Origin: Clostridioides sp. ES-S-0010-02
Lineage (GTDB): Bacteria; Bacillota; Clostridia; Peptostreptococcales; Peptostreptococcaceae
Length of the DNA stretch: 64,000 bases
NCBI GenBank assembly: GCA_020641055.1
Contig: CP067345.1
Span: 2,039,317-2,103,316 of the forward strand
Reading direction: 5' to 3'
The first letter of the stretch is position 1, and every line of letters begins with the position of its first letter. Position numbers and translations under genes: made by a program. The notes under the pieces are model-generated. The model had not been told where the DNA came from and ran no database searches. It was given only the letters and a program-made list of their open reading frames with translations. Below are positions 55,156 through 64,000 of this stretch, piece after piece.

Positions 55156-55794
55156 ATGGATCAAAATCTAAATTGGCTTAAAGAAAAAAGAATAGAAAAA
55201 ACAATAAAATCTCTAGAAAGTAATAACATGAAAGGGTATCTAGTAAATAATAAAGAAGAGCTTCTTAAAAAAATTGAAGAAATAGTAGAAGTAGGTTCTT
55301 TAGTAGGTTGTGGTGGCTCTATGACTTTATTTGAGACAGGAGTTATTGACTTTATAAGAGAAAAATATGATTTTCTTGATAGATATGCAAAAGATATTAA
55401 ACCAGAAGAAATGAAAGAAATATACAGAAAATCATTTTGTGCAGATGCTTATTTTACAAGTACTAATGCAATAACAGAAAATGGAGAGCTCTATAATTTA
55501 GATGGAAATGGAAATAGAGTAGCTGCTATGATATATGGACCAGACAAAGTAATAGTTGTAGCAGGTGTAAATAAAATAGTTAAAGATGTAGATGAAGCTA
55601 TAAAAAGAACTAAAACAATAGCCGCTCCAGCAAATTGCAAGAGACTGAATACAAATACTGGATGTAAGACTACTGGCATATGTATAGATTGTTCAAGTCC
55701 AGGAAGAATTTGCTGTAGCTATACACTTATAAAAAGACAATTAGCACCAGAAAGAATACATGTAATTTTCTTAAACGAGGACTTTGGATATTAA
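55156..55794 (+). CDS. LUD-domain (DUF162 / LutC-like) protein
   Basis: This 212-residue protein has the LUD-domain pattern: GSLVGCGGSMTLFETGVID (about residues 52-70), CADAYFTSTNAITENGEL (about 95-112) and ICIDCSSPGRICC (about 174). LUD proteins are linked to lactate utilisation, but short stand-alone forms like this one occur widely in clostridia without lutAB and their role is unclear. The cysteine-rich C-terminus might bind a cluster. The ribosome site is AAGGGGGAAG. It probably forms an operon with the lipid kinase 26 bases downstream. Confidence 0.8.
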   Translation: MDQNLNWLKEKRIEKTIKSLESNNMKGYLVNNKEELLKKIEEIVEVGSLVGCGGSMTLFETGVIDFIREKYDFLDRYAKDIKPEEMKEIYRKSFCADAYFTSTNAITENGELYNLDGNGNRVAAMIYGPDKVIVVAGVNKIVKDVDEAIKRTKTIAAPANCKRLNTNTGCKTTGICIDCSSPGRICCSYTLIKRQLAPERIHVIFLNEDFGY

Positions 55795-55820
55795 AAGAAT
55801 AAAATAAGTAAGGAGAAATA

Positions 55821-56720
55821 ATGAAAAAAGTAAAACTTATATACAATCCTAATTCAGGTGAAAAAAAAATATTATCAAATTTAGATACTATTATAGAATT
55901 ATATCAAAAACAAAATTATTTATTGATACCCTATAGATTGAATATTAAAGAGCCTGTAAATAATGCATTTAAAGAAGTAGATAGTTCCTATGACCATATA
56001 CTAATAGCAGGTGGCGATGGAACTATAGATTTAGTTGTAAATTCAATGAAAGAGTTAGATATAAAGATTCCAATCGGAATTTTACCTACAGGAACTGCAA
56101 ATGATTTTTCAAATGCTCTTCAAATTCCATTTGATATAAAAGAAGCTATAAAGGAAATCATAAATTCAAAGCCAAAGAAAATAGACATAGGGAAGGTAAA
56201 TAATAAATACTTTATAAATGTCGCAAGTGCAGGTATGTTTACTGATGTATCACAAAGAATAAGCACAGACTTAAAGAATTCGTTTGGAAGAATTTCTTAT
56301 TATATAAAGGGAATAGAAGAAGCATTGTATATGAGGAAGTTTAAGATAAAAGTATATTCCAAAGAGATGAATTATGATGGAGATATGTATCTTATGCTGA
56401 TTTTTAATGGAAAAACAGCAGGAAATATAAATTTAGCATATAAAGCTGAAATAGATGATGGATATTTAGATGTAATTATTTTTAAAGGAATGCCAATTCC
56501 AAAATCAATACCAGTTTTGATAAGTGTGCTTAGAGGTGATTACTTAGATCAATATAATGGAAATGAAATATTGTATTTTAAAACTAAAAAAGTAGATATA
56601 GAATGTAAAGATTCTCTTATAACAGACATTGATGGGGAAAAAGGTCCAGATTTTCCTCTCAATATAGAATGTATAAAAGATGGAATAGAGGTTATGGGAA
56701 TCTGTAGTGGAAAAAGTTAA
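55821..56720 (+). CDS. Diacylglycerol kinase-family lipid kinase (YegS/BmrU type)
   Basis: This 299-residue enzyme phosphorylates a lipid such as diacylglycerol using ATP. The nucleotide-binding motif AGGDGTIDLVVNSM (about residues 62-75) and LPTGTANDFSNAL (about 91-103) are family hallmarks. The C-terminal beta-rich domain contains LDVIIFKGM and ITDIDGEKGPDFP. The length matches the family (about 300). AAGGAG precedes the start. It shares a bidirectional terminator with convergent glnS. Confidence 0.87.
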   Translation: MKKVKLIYNPNSGEKKILSNLDTIIELYQKQNYLLIPYRLNIKEPVNNAFKEVDSSYDHILIAGGDGTIDLVVNSMKELDIKIPIGILPTGTANDFSNALQIPFDIKEAIKEIINSKPKKIDIGKVNNKYFINVASAGMFTDVSQRISTDLKNSFGRISYYIKGIEEALYMRKFKIKVYSKEMNYDGDMYLMLIFNGKTAGNINLAYKAEIDDGYLDVIIFKGMPIPKSIPVLISVLRGDYLDQYNGNEILYFKTKKVDIECKDSLITDIDGEKGPDFPLNIECIKDGIEVMGICSGKS

Positions 56721-56737
56721 TTATTTAAAATAAATGA

Positions 56738-56816
56738 TGAAGACTAAAATAAAAAATTACTTCTAACTAAATTTATTTATAGTAGAAGTAATTTATATCT
56801 TAAGTCTTCATTTTTT
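56738..56816. terminator. Bidirectional terminator between the lipid kinase gene and glnS
   Basis: TGAAGACT (56738-56745) pairs with AGTCTTCA (56803-56810), and AAATTACTTCTA (56754-56765) with TAGAAGTAATTT (56783-56794) forms the inner stem. A T-run follows. Confidence 0.75.
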
Positions 56817-56827
56817 AGTTATAACAA

Positions 56828-58492
56828 TTATTTAGCAAGTTTAAAAGAGCTTTTTAAAGGAACTATTCTATTGAACACAAGTTTTTCCTTAGTTGTATAT
56901 TTATTATCTATACTAAAGAACCCATTTCTAACAAATTGGAATTTATCAAAAGGTTTAGCATCTTTTACTTGTGTAGGCTCAACGAAACCTTGTAATATTT
57001 CTAATGAATTAGGATTTATCTGTTCTAAGAAATGCTTTCCTTCATTTTCAGGTAAATCATCAAGAATCAATGGCTCAAACAATCTAAATTCACATGGTAT
57101 AGCTGATTTAGCATCAACCCAATGTATTGTAGATTTTACTTTACGACCTGTAAATCCAGAACCACTCTTAGTTTCAGGGTCATAAGTACCATGTATTTCA
57201 ACTACATTTCCATTTTCATCCTTAATTACATCCGTACATTTTACGAAATAAGCTCCTTTTAAACGAACTTCATTTCCTGGGAAAAATCTGAAATATTTTT
57301 TAATAGGTTCTTCCATAAAATCATCTTGTTCTATATATAATTCTCTAGAAAAAGGAACTAATCTTTTACCTTGAGATTCATCTTTAGCATTGTTTTCTAT
57401 TTCAAGCATTTCAACCTTATCTTCTGGGTAGTTGGTTATAACTAGCTTTAAAGGTCTTAAAACTCCCATAGCAAGTGGAGCCTTTGGCTGTAAGTTTTCT
57501 CTTAGGAAATAATCAAGCATTTGACTGTCTACTGTAGAGTTAACTTTCGATACTCCTATTTCACTACAAAAATTACGTAAAGCTTCAGCAGTATATCCCT
57601 TACGTCTAATTCCAGATATAGTAGGAACACGAGGGTCATCCCAACCATCAACAATTCCTTCGTCTACAAGTTGTTTTAATTTTCTTTTACTCATAACAGT
57701 ATTGTTTATGTTAAGTCTAGCAAATTCTATTTGTCTAGGTACATTTTCCATTTCACATTCTCTGACAAACCAGTCATAAAGAGGTCTTTGGTCTTCAAAC
57801 TCCAAAGTACATATAGAGTGAGTTATTCCTTCAATTGCATCTTCAATTGGATGGGCAAAAGCATACATAGGATATATACACCATTTATCTCCTGTATTAT
57901 GATGTGTTGAATGAGCTATTCTGTATATAATTGGGTCTCTAAGGTTTATATTTGGAGAAGACATATCTATTTTAGCTCTTAATGTTTTTTCTCCATCTTT
58001 AAATTCACCATTTTTCATTCTTTCAAATAAATCTAGGTTTTCTTCAATAGTTCTATTTCTATAAGGGCTTTCTTTACCAGGTTCAGTAAGAGTGCCACGA
58101 TACTCCCTCATTTCATCTTGTGTTAATTCACACACATAAGCTTTACCTTTTTTTATTAGGATTAAAGCTCTTTTGTACATTTCATCAAAGTAGTTAGATG
58201 CAAAATTTAATTCATTCCAATCAAATCCTAACCACTTAACATCTTCTTTTATGGATTCTACATATTCAACATCTTCTTTTAATGGATTTGTATCATCAAA
58301 TCTTAAATTAGCCTTTCCATTAAATTCTTTAGCTAGTCCAAAGTTAAGACATATACTTTTTGCATGACCAATATGTAAATATCCGTTTGGTTCAGGTGGA
58401 AAACGAGTTATTATACTGTCATGTTTTCCTGTTTCTAGGTCATTTATAATAATATTTTTTATAAAGTTAGATGAGTTCGTTTCATTTGACAT
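56828..58492 (-). CDS. glnS: Glutaminyl-tRNA synthetase
   Basis: This 554-residue class I aminoacyl-tRNA synthetase charges tRNA-Gln. The HIGH motif is [10 protein letters not shown] (residues 38-47) and the KMSKS-like motif is VMSKRKL (about 267). The anticodon-binding beta barrels form the C-terminal 200 residues. The length matches the bacterial enzyme. The start at 58492 is supported by AGGAGG nine bases before it; 19 in-frame codons upstream lack a site. Many Firmicutes lack GlnRS and use GatCAB transamidation instead, so its presence is characteristic of certain clostridia. Confidence 0.93.
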   Translation of the reverse strand: MSNETNSSNFIKNIIINDLETGKHDSIITRFPPEPNGYLHIGHAKSICLNFGLAKEFNGKANLRFDDTNPLKEDVEYVESIKEDVKWLGFDWNELNFASNYFDEMYKRALILIKKGKAYVCELTQDEMREYRGTLTEPGKESPYRNRTIEENLDLFERMKNGEFKDGEKTLRAKIDMSSPNINLRDPIIYRIAHSTHHNTGDKWCIYPMYAFAHPIEDAIEGITHSICTLEFEDQRPLYDWFVRECEMENVPRQIEFARLNINNTVMSKRKLKQLVDEGIVDGWDDPRVPTISGIRRKGYTAEALRNFCSEIGVSKVNSTVDSQMLDYFLRENLQPKAPLAMGVLRPLKLVITNYPEDKVEMLEIENNAKDESQGKRLVPFSRELYIEQDDFMEEPIKKYFRFFPGNEVRLKGAYFVKCTDVIKDENGNVVEIHGTYDPETKSGSGFTGRKVKSTIHWVDAKSAIPCEFRLFEPLILDDLPENEGKHFLEQINPNSLEILQGFVEPTQVKDAKPFDKFQFVRNGFFSIDNKYTTKEKLVFNRIVPLKSSFKLAK

Positions 58493-58786
58493 ATTTTCAT
58501 ACCTCCTATTTAATTTGCTTATAATACAGAACACTACACTGTATTGCATAATATTAATTTTAATCCAAGATTAGAAAAAAATAAAGGTGTAATTAAGAGT
58601 ATTATGCAAAATATTAACTTTTATACTAAAAACATGTTTTTTTACAGTTTATTTACAAAAAAGCATATTAGTTGAATTAATCTTTAAAAGACTGTATTAT
58701 AATATGTATATTGTTAAGAATATTATGTGAAGTTAGTTATCTAAATTTATTTTAAATCTGTTGACAGATTTGTAAAGGAGACGATT
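58493..58786. other. Divergent promoter region between glnS and the next gene
   Basis: These 294 bases are AT-rich. TTGACA (58761-58766) lies near the start of the rightward gene, but without a well-spaced -10 box. I see no T-box motif before glnS. Confidence 0.4.
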
Positions 58787-59500
58787 ATGGGAAGGATTGC
58801 AAAGATTATATTAAGCTTAATTGTTATTATTTTAGTGTTAACAGGTATTGTTGTATACACATTAACACCAAAAGAGAGATATGATGTTAGTTCACAAAAT
58901 AATAAAATCATAGACGAAGAGTATTTATCAAAAGGTTCATATATAAATTCTATGGAAATAGTAAAAAATCCACTTAGAATGGTTGGAAAAGTATCTGTTT
59001 CCGAAGAAGAGTTTAGAAATCTAATATATACATTAATGAATAAACATGGAATTAAAGAATTTGAAAATAATTTTGTTGAGATGAAGGATGGAAAAATAAA
59101 AGTGGCAGGTCCATATAAGGTCTTTGGTCTAATCAATAGCCAATATGAGCTTGAACTAAAACCCACTTTAAAAAATGAAGATTTGGTTGTAAGTCTTGAA
59201 AATGTAAAGATTGGAAAATTTAAAATAAGTGATAAAATGCTAGAAAAAATACTAAGTAATTACAATAAAAAGGTTCCATTTGAGGTTAATGGAAATAAAA
59301 TTACTTTAGAAAAAAGTTATCTTTATCCAGTAACACTTAAAAATATATCTATAAAAAAAGGAAATGTTGATTTGGATATGGAAGTAGAAATAGATTTAAA
59401 ATCACAAATAAATGGAGCATTAGGTTATCTAAAGGATTCTGGAAAAGCTCAGGATATACTAAATCATTTGATTAATTTAAAGAAAACATCTGTTGGTTAA
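58787..59500 (+). CDS. Membrane-anchored envelope protein, unknown
   Basis: This 237-residue protein has a single N-terminal membrane helix (KIILSLIVIILVLTGIVVYT, residues 5-24) and a beta-rich extracytoplasmic domain with alternating strands (KISDKMLEKIL, then NKITLEKSYLYPVTLKNI). The layout resembles YpmS/DUF2140 and lipid-binding DUF2993-type proteins, but no decisive motif is present. AAAGGAG precedes the start. It stands alone. Confidence 0.65.
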   Translation: MGRIAKIILSLIVIILVLTGIVVYTLTPKERYDVSSQNNKIIDEEYLSKGSYINSMEIVKNPLRMVGKVSVSEEEFRNLIYTLMNKHGIKEFENNFVEMKDGKIKVAGPYKVFGLINSQYELELKPTLKNEDLVVSLENVKIGKFKISDKMLEKILSNYNKKVPFEVNGNKITLEKSYLYPVTLKNISIKKGNVDLDMEVEIDLKSQINGALGYLKDSGKAQDILNHLINLKKTSVG

Positions 59501-59657
59501 AAATATAGAAAATTTATATTTATATTTTTATTATATTTTATATAATATTAAAGCACTTTAAAATCAAAATTTGTAAAATAGCCTTTATTATGTTAGAATA
59601 TTTTATGACATTAAGTTGTAAGTGTATAATATTATTTAATTACTAGATTGGGGGGAA

Positions 59658-60224
59658 ATGATGAATAAAATTTATATTGTAACAACATATACAGGAACTG
59701 TATTATCTTATTTAATAAGAAATATAAGTAAAAAACTGTATACACATGTGTCAATATCATTAAATGAAAATTTAAAGCCAATGTATTCTTTTGGGAGATT
59801 AAATCCAAGAAATCCATTTATTGGAGGCTTTGTTGAAGAAAATATAAATCAAGGCTTATATGCTATAAGAAAAAATACTGTATGTAGAGTATATTCATTA
59901 GAAGTAGATAATTCACAATATGAAAATCTATTTAAAAATATAAAATTAATTAGTGATTATAGAGAAGATTACTATTATGATATAATGGCATTGATATATT
60001 TGTCTATGAATATTCACAGAAAAGTTGAATATAAATACGTATGTTCAAACTTTGTTGCTGATATGTTAGAAAAAAGTGAAATAGATATTTTGAATAAAGA
60101 AGCATTTGAAGTAACACCAAATGATTTCTATAATTTAAATGGTTTAACTTTAGAGTATGAAGGTTTATTGTCAGAATATAATTCTAAACAGCATTCTTAT
60201 GTATCCAAAATGGCAAACATATAA
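59658..60224 (+). CDS. Permuted papain-like (YiiX/C92-type) hydrolase candidate
   Basis: This 188-residue soluble protein has a His in YTHVSISLN (about residue 34) and a Cys in KYVCSNFVADML (about 135). That order (His before Cys) marks permuted NlpC/P60 or YiiX-like papain folds. These enzymes hydrolyse amide or thioester bonds, sometimes in the cell wall. No signal peptide is present, so it may act inside the cell. Two adjacent ATG codons (59658 and 59661) follow GGGGGGAAA; the second has better spacing. Confidence 0.6.
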   Translation: MMNKIYIVTTYTGTVLSYLIRNISKKLYTHVSISLNENLKPMYSFGRLNPRNPFIGGFVEENINQGLYAIRKNTVCRVYSLEVDNSQYENLFKNIKLISDYREDYYYDIMALIYLSMNIHRKVEYKYVCSNFVADMLEKSEIDILNKEAFEVTPNDFYNLNGLTLEYEGLLSEYNSKQHSYVSKMANI

Positions 60225-60525
60225 AAAATTTATTTTAAAATTTATCATATAAAAATATTGCTAAATAATTAGGCTGAAGATGGTAGTTTAACTTCGAGAG
60301 GATTAAGAATTCGTAAATCTTAGTTAGAACACTTTCTTCAGTTTTTGATTTTCTGTAGTTATTTACATGATTATAATATTTTTTTGAGATATAAATCAAA
60401 TATAAATAAATAGTGGTACAAAAGTATAAAGATATCTTAATACATAATAAATATGATAAATATTTATTTTTTGTAAATATATGGATATAATAGTAATAAT
60501 AATATTTTATAGAGAGGAGTATTAA
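60225..60525 (+). other. Intergenic region with a structured segment
   Basis: This 301-base stretch contains the fold at 60274-60346 described separately. Otherwise it is AT-rich, ending in a GAGAGGAG ribosome site. Confidence 0.45.
60274..60346 (+). ncRNA. Structured segment, terminator or small RNA
   Basis: CTGAAGA (60274-60280) pairs with TCTTCAG (60335-60341), followed by TTTTT. The 54-base interior is less AT-rich than its surroundings and can fold further (GATTAAGA with TCTTAGTT). It ends like a terminator but is long for one. Confidence 0.4.
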
Positions 60526-62226
60526 ATGAAACGATATCTTAAAACATATGGAGTTTCACTCATAATTGTAGCAATTTATGCATTTATTAAATTACCTGTA
60601 CTTAGACTGGACTTCACATCTTTATTTTCAGTAGGAATAATATTTTTTGTTGTAGCAGGAATATTAGATATGATGCTAGATAGAAATGAAAGAACATCTA
60701 AACTTGCTAAATATAATTTCTCAATAGCAATAGCTTTACTTGTATATGTTGTAGTTGTACCTTTTATAGCCTCTACACCTGTACTTCATGCAAAAGCCTA
60801 TAAAGACTTATTAGGAAAGGTGACTGAGAGTAAATTTACTGATGATATGAGTCCTGTCAGTGTAAATGACATTCGTCTTGTAGATGAAGACATGGCAATG
60901 AAATTAGGTGATAAAAAACTTGGAGAAGTTCCAGCTATAGGTAGTGTATCAAAATTAGGAAAGTTTCATATACAAAATGTAGATGGAGAGTTGTACTGGG
61001 TAGCACCTCTTGTGCATAGAGATATAATTAAATGGGTTACATCTTTAAGTGGTACAAGTGGATATGTAAAGGTATCAGCAAGTAATCCTCAAGATGTTCA
61101 ACTAGTTCAAGAAATAGATGGAAAACCAATAAAGATAGTATATCAACCAGAAGCTTATTTACATCAAGATTTACAAAGACATTTATACATACATGGTATT
61201 GTAAATGTTGGTATGACAGATTTTACTCTTGAAATAAATGATGAAGGAAGACCTTATTGGGTTGTAAGTTTATATGAACATAAAATTGGTTACGGAGGAG
61301 CAAATGCTACAGGCATAGCTACCGTTGATGCAGAAACTGGAAAAATAAATGTCTATAATGTTAAAAATACACCTAAATGGGTAGATAGAATACAACCACA
61401 AAAATTTGTAACAGACCAAATTCAAGACTGGGGTGTTTATGTCAATGGATTTTTAAATTCTGTTATATCAGAAAAGGGAGTACTAGTGCCAACAGAAGGG
61501 ACATCGCTAGTCTATGGAAATGACAATAGGTCATATTGGTATACAGGTATAACATCGTCTGGTGGAGATGAATCTACAATTGGATTTATGCTTGTTGACT
61601 CTAGAACTAAAGAAGCTAAACTGTATAAGCAGCCAGGAGCAACTGAGACAGCTGCGATGAAATCAGCTGAAGGTAATGTTCAAGAAAAGAATTATGAAGC
61701 TACATTCCCTGTTATGTACAATATATTAGGTCAGCCAACATATGTATCATCTTTAAAAGATAAAGCTGGTCTTGTAAAGAGAGTAGCCTTTGTATCTGTT
61801 GAAGATTATAATGTACTTGGTCTAGGGGAAGATAAAAATGAAGCTTTAAGAAATTATAAAGATTCATTAGAATCTAAAGGCAATGACTTAAAGCTTGATA
61901 ATGATATGAAAGATGAAGTTATAGAAGGTGTAGTAACTAGAATAAGTCCTGATGTGCGAGGAGGAAATACTAATTACTATGTAACTTTAGATTCTAATAA
62001 AGAGATAATATTTAAAGCTACCTCAAAAGTATCTAGCGAATTACCATTGACTCAAGTTGGAGATAAAGTTAAAATATCATATTCAAAAGAAGAGTCTGGT
62101 GTAATTGAAATGTCAGAATTTGATAACTTAAATATTGCAAATTTTGATGATAAAAAAGCAAAACAAGAGACAGGAACTAATGAAGATACAAATTCACAAG
62201 ATTCTGAAAGTCAAAGCAATGTGTAA
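60526..62226 (+). CDS. Large membrane protein with PepSY-like extracytoplasmic region, unknown
   Basis: This 566-residue protein has about three N-terminal membrane helices (residues 8-90, including LLVYVVVVPFIAS), then a long extracytoplasmic part. Repeated YWV patterns (ELYWVAPLVHRD, RPYWVVSLYEHK, RSYWYTGITS) and ATVDAETGKINVY resemble PepSY-type strands. A C-terminal nucleic-acid-binding-like beta domain (EGVVTRISPDV, VGDKVKISYS) ends in an acidic disordered tail. I know no function. The ribosome site is GAGAGGAG. A strong terminator follows. Confidence 0.65.
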   Translation: MKRYLKTYGVSLIIVAIYAFIKLPVLRLDFTSLFSVGIIFFVVAGILDMMLDRNERTSKLAKYNFSIAIALLVYVVVVPFIASTPVLHAKAYKDLLGKVTESKFTDDMSPVSVNDIRLVDEDMAMKLGDKKLGEVPAIGSVSKLGKFHIQNVDGELYWVAPLVHRDIIKWVTSLSGTSGYVKVSASNPQDVQLVQEIDGKPIKIVYQPEAYLHQDLQRHLYIHGIVNVGMTDFTLEINDEGRPYWVVSLYEHKIGYGGANATGIATVDAETGKINVYNVKNTPKWVDRIQPQKFVTDQIQDWGVYVNGFLNSVISEKGVLVPTEGTSLVYGNDNRSYWYTGITSSGGDESTIGFMLVDSRTKEAKLYKQPGATETAAMKSAEGNVQEKNYEATFPVMYNILGQPTYVSSLKDKAGLVKRVAFVSVEDYNVLGLGEDKNEALRNYKDSLESKGNDLKLDNDMKDEVIEGVVTRISPDVRGGNTNYYVTLDSNKEIIFKATSKVSSELPLTQVGDKVKISYSKEESGVIEMSEFDNLNIANFDDKKAKQETGTNEDTNSQDSESQSNV

Positions 62227-62262
62227 CTTAGTAAAAAAACTGTAGATAGTGTTTAGTGCATT

Positions 62263-62307
62263 AATAGCTAGTTTTTATAGAAATAAATTCTATAAAAACT
62301 AGCTATT
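62263..62307. terminator. Strong hairpin terminator
   Basis: A perfect 20-bp stem (62263-62282 with 62288-62307) encloses a five-base loop and is followed by TTTATTTT. Confidence 0.82.
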
Positions 62308-62394
62308 TTATTTTAATTCTTTGTAAATTTAATGTCATAAATTTAATATAATATTAGTACAACTTTGCAAATAATACTTCAAGGAGAATGTACT

Positions 62395-63012
62395 ATGACG
62401 AATATGGAAAAAGAGATATTGCTTTTAATTAGCAGGGTTAGATGTGTTACAGAAGCTCAATTTAGAAAGATTTATGGAGACCAAAAAAGATACAATAAAA
62501 AAAATTTCAAAAAAACATTGAGAAAAATGTGTAGTGAGTATACACTAAAAAAATATCCATGTGATGTGGATTATCGTAACTATAAGGACCTCTCATATGT
62601 TTACTATTTGAATGGTAGTAAGCTTTTTAAGGGAGATGATTTAATAAAGGCTCTAGTAGGGTCAGAACTAGTTGTTAGAATTAATACTGCAGGTTGTGAT
62701 GTAAAAAGATTTTATCGAAATGTTAGTGTAGATGATGTTAAATATGATTTATTTATTGAATATACAGATCAATTTGGCAATATAAAGCAGGTTTTAGTAG
62801 ATGTTGATTTAAATAATGAAATAGATGTTTCTAAATATGAGAATCTCTCTAGAAAAATAGATAAATCTACAATTCCATTTTTTAGAGTACCAAATATTTT
62901 GGTGGTTACACCAGATAATTTATCTGAATTAAATGACTTAGAGAAAGAAGATAATGAATATAGTATAAATTTTATAGATTTAGGATTAAATAAACTATTT
63001 AATTGTATATAA
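62395..63012 (+). CDS. Winged-helix replication-relaxation-like protein
   Basis: This 205-residue protein has an N-terminal winged-helix-like part (EKEILLLISRVRCVTEAQF, residues 5-23; KKTLRKMCSEY). An a/b domain follows with DLFIEYTDQFG (about 120) and VLVDVDLN (about 133), ending PNILVVTPD. The plan resembles replication-relaxation family proteins (PF13814), which derive from plasmid and conjugative elements. The start at 62395 follows AAGGAG; an in-frame TTG upstream has no site. No mobility genes are next to it. Confidence 0.5.
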   Translation: MTNMEKEILLLISRVRCVTEAQFRKIYGDQKRYNKKNFKKTLRKMCSEYTLKKYPCDVDYRNYKDLSYVYYLNGSKLFKGDDLIKALVGSELVVRINTAGCDVKRFYRNVSVDDVKYDLFIEYTDQFGNIKQVLVDVDLNNEIDVSKYENLSRKIDKSTIPFFRVPNILVVTPDNLSELNDLEKEDNEYSINFIDLGLNKLFNCI

Positions 63013-63117
63013 GATATTTTAGAAAATAAAGTTTTTGATTTGCCACATTTTGTAAAAAAATTGTTGCAATATTATATAGAATATGATAAAACTATATTAA
63101 TAAATTAATTAATAATA

Positions 63118-63300
63118 ATGAGCCTAGGGTAGAGGTAGCTATATTCAAGAGTAATCAATAGTAGCTGGTAAGTGTTGATGATTGATGAAAGGGTCTATAG
63201 CCGAAGAAAAGTTGTTGACAAACAGATTTTCTGGACTTATGCAGAATATGCATAAGGCTGTCACTTTTAAAGTGGTGAGCTACAAGGTTACTTGGTCTAT
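63118..63300 (+). promoter_or_regulatory. Lysine riboswitch (L box)
   Basis: The conserved core elements appear in order: AGAGGTAGC (63131-63139), AAGAGTA (63147-63153), GAAAGGGTCTATAGCCGAAG (63187-63206), GGCTGTCAC (63256-63264) and GTGAGCTAC (63275-63283) closing P1. Bound lysine would stabilise P1 and favour the terminator just downstream. It lies directly before an aspartokinase gene, as in other Firmicutes. Confidence 0.93.
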
Positions 63301-63309
63301 GAAGTTCAC

Positions 63310-63338
63310 ACGTCCAAAGTATACCTTTGGGCGTTTTT
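63310..63338 (+). terminator. Riboswitch-controlled terminator
   Basis: CGTCCAAAG (63311-63319) pairs with CTTTGGGCG (63325-63333), one G-T pair, then TTTTTAT. It is 33 bases before the aspartokinase start. Confidence 0.9.
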
Positions 63339-63371
63339 ATTTATCAAAATTTAGCTTGAGGGGGAAAAAGC

Positions 63372-64000
63372 ATGAGTATAATTGTCCAAAAATATGGAGG
63401 AAGTTCAGTTGCAGATACTGACAAAATAAAGTCAATTGCAGAAAATATAATAGAAAGAAGAAAAGAAAATCCACAAATGGTAATAGTTGTATCTGCTATG
63501 GGAAAATCAACAGATGAATATATAAACTTGGCAAAAGAATTGAGTAATGAACCTAGTAAAAGAGAGCTAGATGCTTTAATGTCTACTGGAGAAATGATTT
63601 CAGCATCTTTATTATCAATAGCATTAAATGCACTTGGTTGTAAAGCCATAAGCTATAATGCTTATCAATTAAATATAAAAACAAGCGGACTTCATGGAAA
63701 ATCTCAAATTGACGATATAAATGTAAATAGAATAAAGAATAGTTTAGATGAAGGGAATGTTGTAATAGTAACTGGATTTCAAGGAATCAATGAAGATGGT
63801 GATGTAACTACTCTTGGAAGAGGTGGTTCAGACACATCTGCTGTAGCTCTTGCAGTTAAATTAAATGGTAAATGTGAGATATATACAGATGTTGATGGAA
63901 TTTATTTTACAGACCCAAGAAAATATGCAAAGGCAAGTAAACTTGATGAGATTGAATATGAAGAGATGCTTGAATTAGCAAGTTTAGGAGCACAAGTAAT
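63372..64000 (+). CDS. lysC: Aspartokinase, 3' end outside window
   Basis: The first 209 codons of an aspartokinase are visible. The enzyme phosphorylates aspartate in the first step of lysine, threonine and methionine synthesis. VQKYGGSSVAD (residues 5-15) is the substrate/ATP-binding signature. ALMSTGEMISASLL (about 72), VTGFQGINEDGDVTTLGRGG (about 134-153) and YTDVDGIYFTDPR (about 174) are further family motifs. The ATG at 63372 follows GAGGGGGAAAAAG. The ACT regulatory domains would lie beyond the window. The lysine riboswitch upstream indicates repression by lysine. Confidence 0.93.
   Translation, partial: MSIIVQKYGGSSVADTDKIKSIAENIIERRKENPQMVIVVSAMGKSTDEYINLAKELSNEPSKRELDALMSTGEMISASLLSIALNALGCKAISYNAYQLNIKTSGLHGKSQIDDINVNRIKNSLDEGNVVIVTGFQGINEDGDVTTLGRGGSDTSAVALAVKLNGKCEIYTDVDGIYFTDPRKYAKASKLDEIEYEEMLELASLGAQV

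Overview
The window is a very AT-rich, low-GC Gram-positive chromosome segment that looks like Clostridioides difficile or a close relative in the Peptostreptococcaceae. This rests on codon and base composition, strong AGGAGG-type ribosome sites, frequent TTG/GTG starts, a glutaminyl-tRNA synthetase in a Firmicute, a group I intron of the kind known in that species, and the gene content of the purine island. The species call is inference; no search was run.

Layout. 1-4640: the end of an ABC exporter permease, a flippase-like membrane protein, a 53-residue protein and a cation/proton antiporter. 4833-8338: a complete three-subunit molybdenum hydroxylase operon (FAD, 2Fe-2S, Mo). 8481-9572: an unknown small gene and a QueT-type transporter. 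9646-14618: a compact WYL regulator / FtsZ-like protein / McrB / McrC run that looks like a defence operon. 14740-47533: a purine (xanthine, urate, guanine) catabolic island resembling the E. coli ygeV-ygeX-ygeY-hyuA-yqeC-ygfJ-ssnA-xdhD region. It holds a sigma-54 activator, three NCS2 nucleobase permeases, three TRZ/ATZ-SsnA amidohydrolases, three more molybdenum hydroxylase sets (one complete, two lacking a subunit), diaminopropionate ammonia-lyase, a YgeY peptidase, a dihydropyrimidinase, a PreA-like iron-sulfur oxidoreductase and the YqeC/MocA/molybdopterin-binding accessory genes. Four good -24/-12 (sigma-54) promoters precede the activator, permease 1, dpaL and the permease 3 leader. The third permease is preceded by a 1.36 kb leader carrying a terminator-like hairpin, a 15-codon ORF and a group I intron-like ribozyme. 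A lone TnpB (IS200/IS605) and a coiled-coil protein made of 14-residue repeats are inserted in the island.

47864-64000: ordinary chromosomal genes with a scar of mobile DNA in the middle. There is an ABC-F ATPase, then an orphan tyrosine integrase flanked by gene remnants, a BlaI-type repressor, a 126-bp nested inverted repeat, an orphan antitoxin-like gene, a secreted 3D-domain protein, a DUF4003-type protein, an LUD-domain protein, a lipid kinase, glnS on the minus strand, several membrane or envelope hypotheticals, and a lysine riboswitch controlling an aspartokinase that runs off the end.

How it fits together (inference). Purines enter through the NCS2 permeases. Amidohydrolases deaminate guanine-like bases. 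Molybdenum hydroxylases, probably of the selenium-dependent type given YqeC/MocA, interconvert hypoxanthine, xanthine and urate. The hydropyrimidinase, peptidase, PreA-like protein and ammonia-lyase then handle ring-opened products through to pyruvate and ammonia. Sigma-54 with the locally encoded activator switches the pathway on.
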